A stretch of 64,000 nt of DNA, from positions 1-64,000 of the forward strand of contig JAFWDV010000005.1 of NCBI GenBank assembly GCA_017515985.1, read 5' to 3'. Position numbers and translations under genes: made by a program. The stretch is from Clostridia bacterium. GTDB taxonomy: Bacteria > Bacillota > Clostridia > TANB77 > CAG-508. The notes beneath the pieces are model-generated. The model was not told the origin of the DNA. It made no database searches and saw nothing but the letters and a program-made list of their open reading frames with translations. Positions 60,492 through 64,000 of this stretch are shown piece by piece (positions within the stretch are counted from its first letter, which is position 1; the number at the start of each line of letters is the position of its first letter).

Positions 60492-60887
60492 TTAAGCATA
60501 TTTTTCAGTATTATCTTCATTTTTAATTCGTTTTATTTCATTATATACTATTTCATAATCGAAGAATGGCTTTTTAATATATCCAGCAACTTCTAAACCA
60601 TTATTTATAACTGCTGCTTTCTCATCTGCAGATATAACTAAAAATTTAACATTACTTTTTTTATCAAAATAATTTCTTATTATATCAAGGCCTGTATATT
60701 TATGATTTCTCATAAGATCTGTTATTACTATATCTGGTTTAAGTTCTTCAATCATTTTAATTTCTTCTTCGTCTGTATGTGCTTCGCCAAGTATTTCTAT
60801 ATCTTCATATTTGCTTAAATAGTCTTTTATGAATTTGCAAATATGAACATTATCATCTGCTATTACAATTCTAGTTTTTATACTCAT
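60492..60887 (-). CDS. Stand-alone response-regulator receiver domain
   Basis: 131 residues, a single CheY-like domain. Acidic pair D11-D12 (VIADDN), phosphoacceptor D57 (ITDLM), S86 in the Thr/Ser position and K106 (IKKPF), so all phosphotransfer residues are present. The ADDN start and KPF resemble the Spo0A receiver. No output domain; the tail NEDNTEKYA is short. It could be a phosphate sink or a partner of the stand-alone Spo0A-C protein. It starts two bases after the upstream gene ends. Confidence 0.88.
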   Translation of the reverse strand: MSIKTRIVIADDNVHICKFIKDYLSKYEDIEILGEAHTDEEEIKMIEELKPDIVITDLMRNHKYTGLDIIRNYFDKKSNVKFLVISADEKAAVINNGLEVAGYIKKPFFDYEIVYNEIKRIKNEDNTEKYA

Positions 60888-60888
60888 A

Positions 60889-61182
60889 CTATTTCATTCC
60901 TTCCTCATTTTTATATATTTCTCTGATTGCCTTTTGTGCTCCTAAACAATATACATCTTTTATACTAGCTATATAGGAATTGTTTATATCAATTACATAA
61001 TCAAAAAAGTCTTCATATATTGCTCTCCTAAGTTTATCACTCATTCTTTCGTCCTCAGAAATTTCAGTAAGTATTTTATTTAGTTTATTGCTTTTGTGTT
61101 TTAATTTTATATTTAATAATAGTTCATCAAAATTTTGCTCTAAACAAATTTTATCAATAATTTCTTTTTCTTTTCTTTCCAT
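60889..61182 (-). CDS. Small helical protein upstream of the receiver gene
   Basis: 97 residues beginning MERKEKEIIDKICLEQNFDE, all helical, with ISEDERMSDKLRRAIYEDFF. No family recognised. The stop and the next start are one base apart (TAG-T-ATG), so expression is coupled with the receiver; a phosphotransfer or binding partner is possible, but no conserved His motif is seen. Confidence 0.6.
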   Translation of the reverse strand: MERKEKEIIDKICLEQNFDELLLNIKLKHKSNKLNKILTEISEDERMSDKLRRAIYEDFFDYVIDINNSYIASIKDVYCLGAQKAIREIYKNEEGMK

Positions 61183-61293
61183 ATTACCCTACTTTTTTAA
61201 TTTTCTTTCTTTTGGTTGGAATAGTCTACCAAGAATTACAAATAAATATTGTAAAATATATAATAATAATTAATAAAAGAAAGGAATCCGCTC

Positions 61294-61551
61294 ATGCAAA
61301 TTAAAAAGTTAAATGGTAAGTCTAATGCAATAGGTAAAAATATTAAAAAGTATAGAGAATTACGTGGTTTAACACAAAGAGATTTATCTAATAAAATCGC
61401 TTTGTTAGGAATAGATATATATCACTCTGACATATCTCAAATAGAAAATCAAAAGTTAATGCTTAAAGATTTTGAAATTATTGCATTTTGTAAAGTATTA
61501 GGTGTAACCTATGAACAACTATTTGAAGATACAGATAATATTTTTGATTAA
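61294..61551 (+). CDS. XRE-family repressor
   Basis: 85 residues. HTH_3 core: GKNIKKYRELRGLTQRDLSN, then SDISQIENQKLMLKDFEII. Single-domain regulator. Divergent from the receiver operon (111-base gap), so it may control both. AAAGGA precedes the ATG. A terminator follows at 61622. Confidence 0.88.
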   Translation: MQIKKLNGKSNAIGKNIKKYRELRGLTQRDLSNKIALLGIDIYHSDISQIENQKLMLKDFEIIAFCKVLGVTYEQLFEDTDNIFD

Positions 61552-61621
61552 TTATTATTATTTTTTACAATTACTTTAAAAATTATATATACTAATATTT
61601 ATTTAGTCAATTTTATTTAAG

Positions 61622-61648
61622 GAATATGAGTTTTCATATTCTTTTTTG
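61622..61648 (+). terminator. Intrinsic terminator
   Basis: GAATATGA/TCATATTC stem and six T, 70 bases after the first XRE gene. Confidence 0.8.
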
Positions 61649-61788
61649 TTGTCCTTATTCCCTATCTTAACATATTTTTTCATATTATTCAATACCTTGT
61701 TTGCTTTTTGGCATTTTACTAATATATGTTTGTTTTCTTTTTGTCATATTTCTTATATTATTTGTATATTAAGGGGGTTAGTTGTATT

Positions 61789-62139
61789 ATGAAAAATAGC
61801 CAAATATTAGAAGAAATCGGTCATAATATCCAATTAGCTAGAATGAAAAAAGGCTTAACACAAGAACAACTTGCAGAAAAATGTAATGTTACTACACAAT
61901 ATATTGGAACTATTGAACGTGGCAAAACACCTGGCAGTATGCTGTTAATTATAGATATTTGTAATGTATTGGATATTTCTCCAAATTATATTTTTAATAA
62001 ACTTATAAAGAATAATAAGGATTCTATTGATATTCTTCCAACTGAATCAAGTGTGGAATATTTGAAATTAAAACCTGATAATAAAGAGTTCGTAAAACAA
62101 ACTATAAATCATTTGTATTCTATGCAAACTAAAAGATAA
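61789..62139 (+). CDS. XRE-family regulator with C-terminal extension
   Basis: 116 residues from ATG 61789 (AAGGGGG upstream; the longer frame has a hydrophobic, unlikely extension). HTH_3 domain: IGHNIQLARMKKGLTQEQLA, then TTQYIGTIERGKTPGSMLLI. The C-terminal 45 residues are charged (SSVEYLKLKPDNKEFVKQTI) and may serve dimerisation. A second element repressor; target unknown. Confidence 0.88.
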   Translation: MKNSQILEEIGHNIQLARMKKGLTQEQLAEKCNVTTQYIGTIERGKTPGSMLLIIDICNVLDISPNYIFNKLIKNNKDSIDILPTESSVEYLKLKPDNKEFVKQTINHLYSMQTKR

Positions 62140-62183
62140 ACAAAATAAGATGTGTAATCTAAAACACATCTTATTTTGTTTAT
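62136..62183. terminator. Bidirectional terminator
   Basis: Twenty-base-pair perfect inverted repeat (62136-62155 with 62164-62183), with T-rich flanks, between convergent genes. Confidence 0.92.
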
Positions 62184-62557
62184 TATTCATTTATTGTAAT
62201 TCCATATATATTTTTTTCTGTTCTTTTGAATGATAGTCCTTGTAAATAACTATTAGGTCCTGGTGCTGCATAAGTTTCTTCAAAACTATATGCTACAATA
62301 AAAAATGTTACTGCTATATATATTAACAATAGTATCTCTAAAAAAATATTTACAGACTTTTTCTTAAAAGTATATATTAGAATTATTATATTTATTATTT
62401 CAATTAAATAAAAAGTCCAATTAATATATAAATTTCTTGTTCCTGCACTATCTATTTTATCAACAAAATTACAATTTATTATTAGCATAATTATTGGAAT
62501 AATGACTAATCCAATTGCTATAATTTTTTCAATTATTTTTATTACTTTATTATTCAA
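62183..62557 (-). CDS. Multi-pass membrane protein of unknown function
   Basis: 124 residues, TTG start with AAAGGAC seven bases before. Three hydrophobic segments (IIEKIIAIGLVIIPIIMLII; INWTFYLIEIINIIILIYTF; IFLEILLLIYIAVTFFIVAY). No family. It is on the same strand as and downstream of the S66 peptidase; may be membrane cargo. Confidence 0.6.
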   Translation of the reverse strand: MNNKVIKIIEKIIAIGLVIIPIIMLIINCNFVDKIDSAGTRNLYINWTFYLIEIINIIILIYTFKKKSVNIFLEILLLIYIAVTFFIVAYSFEETYAAPGPNSYLQGLSFKRTEKNIYGITINE

Positions 62558-62630
62558 TTTAATAGTCCTTTCCTAATCTTTTTAAGCAAGATTATATTTA
62601 TTTTTATCTTGACCATGATCTTTTTCTTTC

Positions 62631-63662
62631 TTATTTTACAATACTTTCTAATAATGTGATTTTTTTATTATCAATATCTAATTCACATTCTATCCCATAA
62701 GGAATTATACCTATTGGAGAGCTATGTCCAAAATTTGCATTATATAATACTGGCATATCTTCTCTGCCAAATTCTTTTAAAACTTTTCTATATACTTCCT
62801 TATATTCTTCATAATATTTTTCTTCTTTTGGTTTGCCTACTATAATCCCTTTCGCTACATTAAATATTCCTTGTGCACCTAAATTCAATAAATAAAAATA
62901 AATATAATCTGGTTCAGGCATTTCTTCACTTGTTTCTAAAAATAATATCTTATCTTTCCATTCTTCTAAAGATGGCCATATTTCTGTACCAACATATATT
63001 GGAAATGCATCCAAACAACCGCCTAATAACTTTCCTGTAACTTTTCCTTTACCTTGAATGACTTCATATCCCTTTTCATCTTTTATTCTCTTTTTTTGCT
63101 TATTTATATTTTCTTCACACCAATGGATATGTTCATTAGTCCAATAATCACATTTTTTAATTTCATATTTATCTTCTGCATCAAATAATAATTTTCTAAT
63201 TGCATTTTCTGTGTAATCATACATATCTACATATTCTGCAAAATCTGTAATTAATGCTGGCCCATAATATGAAACAAGTCCTGCTTTATACATCATTAAG
63301 TGATTGGCAGTTGTATCTGAAAATCCCATAAATATTTTTGGATTTTCTTTTATTACATTATAGTCAATATAAGGTAATAATCTTATAGTGTCATCGCCAC
63401 CTATTGCACATATAATTGCTTTTACTGTTTTATCTTTAAATGCTTGCATTAAATCTTCTGCTCTTTTTTCTGGATGTTCATGTATATATTCAATTCCCTT
63501 TAGAGCATTTGGCATTGTTACAACTTCTAATCCAAATTTTTCTTCTAATCTTTTCTTTCCTAGTTCGTATTTGTGTAAGTATTGCTTTTCTCCTAACATT
63601 CCACTTGATAAACTTACTATTGCGACCTTATCGCCTTTTCTTAATCTTTTTGGTTTAAGCAT
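62631..63662 (-). CDS. S66 peptidase, MccF-like (LD-carboxypeptidase family)
   Basis: 343 residues. Catalytic Ser in IFMGFSDTTANH near residue 115, Glu in LFLETSEEMP and His in NANFGHSSPIG, the Ser-Glu-His triad of the family. Members are murein LD-carboxypeptidases or MccF-type enzymes that inactivate aminoacyl-nucleotide antibiotics such as microcin C. The FSDTT and GGCLDAFP context is closer to MccF. AGGGAG precedes the ATG. It may be a self-protection cargo gene. Confidence 0.9.
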   Translation of the reverse strand: MLKPKRLRKGDKVAIVSLSSGMLGEKQYLHKYELGKKRLEEKFGLEVVTMPNALKGIEYIHEHPEKRAEDLMQAFKDKTVKAIICAIGGDDTIRLLPYIDYNVIKENPKIFMGFSDTTANHLMMYKAGLVSYYGPALITDFAEYVDMYDYTENAIRKLLFDAEDKYEIKKCDYWTNEHIHWCEENINKQKKRIKDEKGYEVIQGKGKVTGKLLGGCLDAFPIYVGTEIWPSLEEWKDKILFLETSEEMPEPDYIYFYLLNLGAQGIFNVAKGIIVGKPKEEKYYEEYKEVYRKVLKEFGREDMPVLYNANFGHSSPIGIIPYGIECELDIDNKKITLLESIVK

Positions 63663-63680
63663 TTTTTCAACTCCCTACTT

Positions 63681-64000
63681 CTATAATTTTTCTATAACTT
63701 CTAATAAATGAGAACTAAATCCTAATAATTCTCTTCTATTACAATTCTTTAGATGATAATCTACGAACAATTCAAATTCTTCATCATCAAATTCATTAAC
63801 ATATATTGCCATATTAGGTGCAATTCCATCTGTTGAAACTAATTCTAATTCTTTTATTTCGTAGTTATTTATAATTTTTTGGAATTCATCAATTCTGTAT
63901 GTTGCGAATATTTCTTTTGGGATTTTTGGTATATTCCAATTTTCATCAACAAGTGCTTTTAGTTCCTTAATATGTTTTCCTCTAACTCCATAAGACATAA
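63681..64000 (-). CDS. SAM-dependent methyltransferase, C-terminal part
   Basis: The visible 105 residues match the C-terminal part of class I methyltransferases of the Methyltransf_11 type, with KIPKEIFATYRIDEFQKIIN, ELVSTDGIAPNM and FELFVDYHLKNCNRRELLGF, ending SSHLLEVIEKL. The SAM-binding Rossmann motifs would lie beyond the window. An internal ATG at 63998 is not taken as the start. It sits 18 bases upstream of the S66 peptidase, likely same operon. Confidence 0.7.
   Translation of the reverse strand, partial: MSYGVRGKHIKELKALVDENWNIPKIPKEIFATYRIDEFQKIINNYEIKELELVSTDGIAPNMAIYVNEFDDEEFELFVDYHLKNCNRRELLGFSSHLLEVIEKL

Larger units (their letters stand above)
53970..64000. mobile_element. 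Serine-recombinase integrative element (left end; right end beyond window)
   Basis: It begins at the break in cotJC. Content from the left: two tandem large serine recombinases, small regulatory genes, HTH and sigma-like proteins, a Spo0A-C-like protein, a stand-alone receiver, two XRE repressors, a membrane protein, an S66/MccF peptidase and a methyltransferase end. None of the chromosomal-type GC-rich single-gene units is present. No phage structural or conjugation genes are seen in the part covered. The exact attachment core and right end cannot be fixed here; whether everything to 64000 belongs is inferred. Confidence 0.65.

Overview
The window is a low-GC stretch of a spore-forming, Gram-positive Clostridia-type chromosome (phylum Bacillota). 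This rests on the ctsR-mcsA-mcsB-clpC operon, a Gram-positive PolC, a T-box upstream of glyS, a CotJC spore-coat gene fragment, dockerin and DUF4116 proteins, and single-subunit glycyl-tRNA synthetase. A gut origin is plausible but cannot be shown from sequence. Nearly all housekeeping genes lie on the minus strand.

Layout. 0-5.6 kb: the end of a BspA-type leucine-rich-repeat gene, a degenerate ProA/aldehyde-dehydrogenase-fold protein, two paralogous Cys-rich genes on the plus strand, and uvrB. 5.8-11.5 kb: a membrane protein, a secreted M23 peptidase with DUF4214 and dockerin modules, murF, a candidate small RNA and alr. 11.6-22.5 kb: an ABC-F ATPase with a leader-peptide RNA switch, a VWA protein, a Y-family polymerase with yolD, a DUF4116 protein, an L,D-transpeptidase and several unknowns. 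22.7-29.4 kb: the CtsR heat-shock operon, a YkgJ protein and a small alarmone synthetase. 29.6-37.3 kb: a small dockerin protein, two giant paralogous proteins of unknown function and a membrane protein. 37.3-40.5 kb: T-box-controlled glyS, a tyrosine-recombinase-like protein that has lost catalytic residues, and a cluster of DnaA boxes. 40.8-52.6 kb: polC, rseP, cdsA, uppS, ispA, frr, pyrH, a possible sortase substrate, ispH and small proteins.

From about 53.97 kb to the right edge lies a mobile element. Its left end interrupts cotJC, leaving only the 3' third of that spore-coat gene next to two tandem large serine recombinases. The element carries a sigma-like regulator, HTH proteins, several very small genes, a stand-alone receiver domain and a separate stand-alone protein resembling the Spo0A C-terminal DNA-binding domain. 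It also has two perfect tandem 0A boxes just upstream of the -35 of one of its promoters. It therefore looks wired to sporulation by insertion site, by regulator content and by operator sites. This is the most interesting system in the window. The right end of the element is not seen.

Three further themes stand out. (1) At least eleven single-gene units of visibly higher GC are scattered through the chromosomal part. Each has its own extended -10 promoter and strong ribosome binding site, most have a hairpin-bearing leader, and nearly all have their own terminator. (2) The ABC-F gene has a 25-codon leader peptide and an RNA region that can fold in mutually exclusive ways, one of which hides the gene's ribosome binding site, like antibiotic-induced translational attenuation. 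(3) Three conserved genes (uvrB, murF, yolD) each carry a single-base insertion; either the sequence has indel errors or these genes are broken. Short palindromic repeats built on GGGACGGA are dispersed at gene boundaries. No rRNA, tRNA or CRISPR array was recognised.
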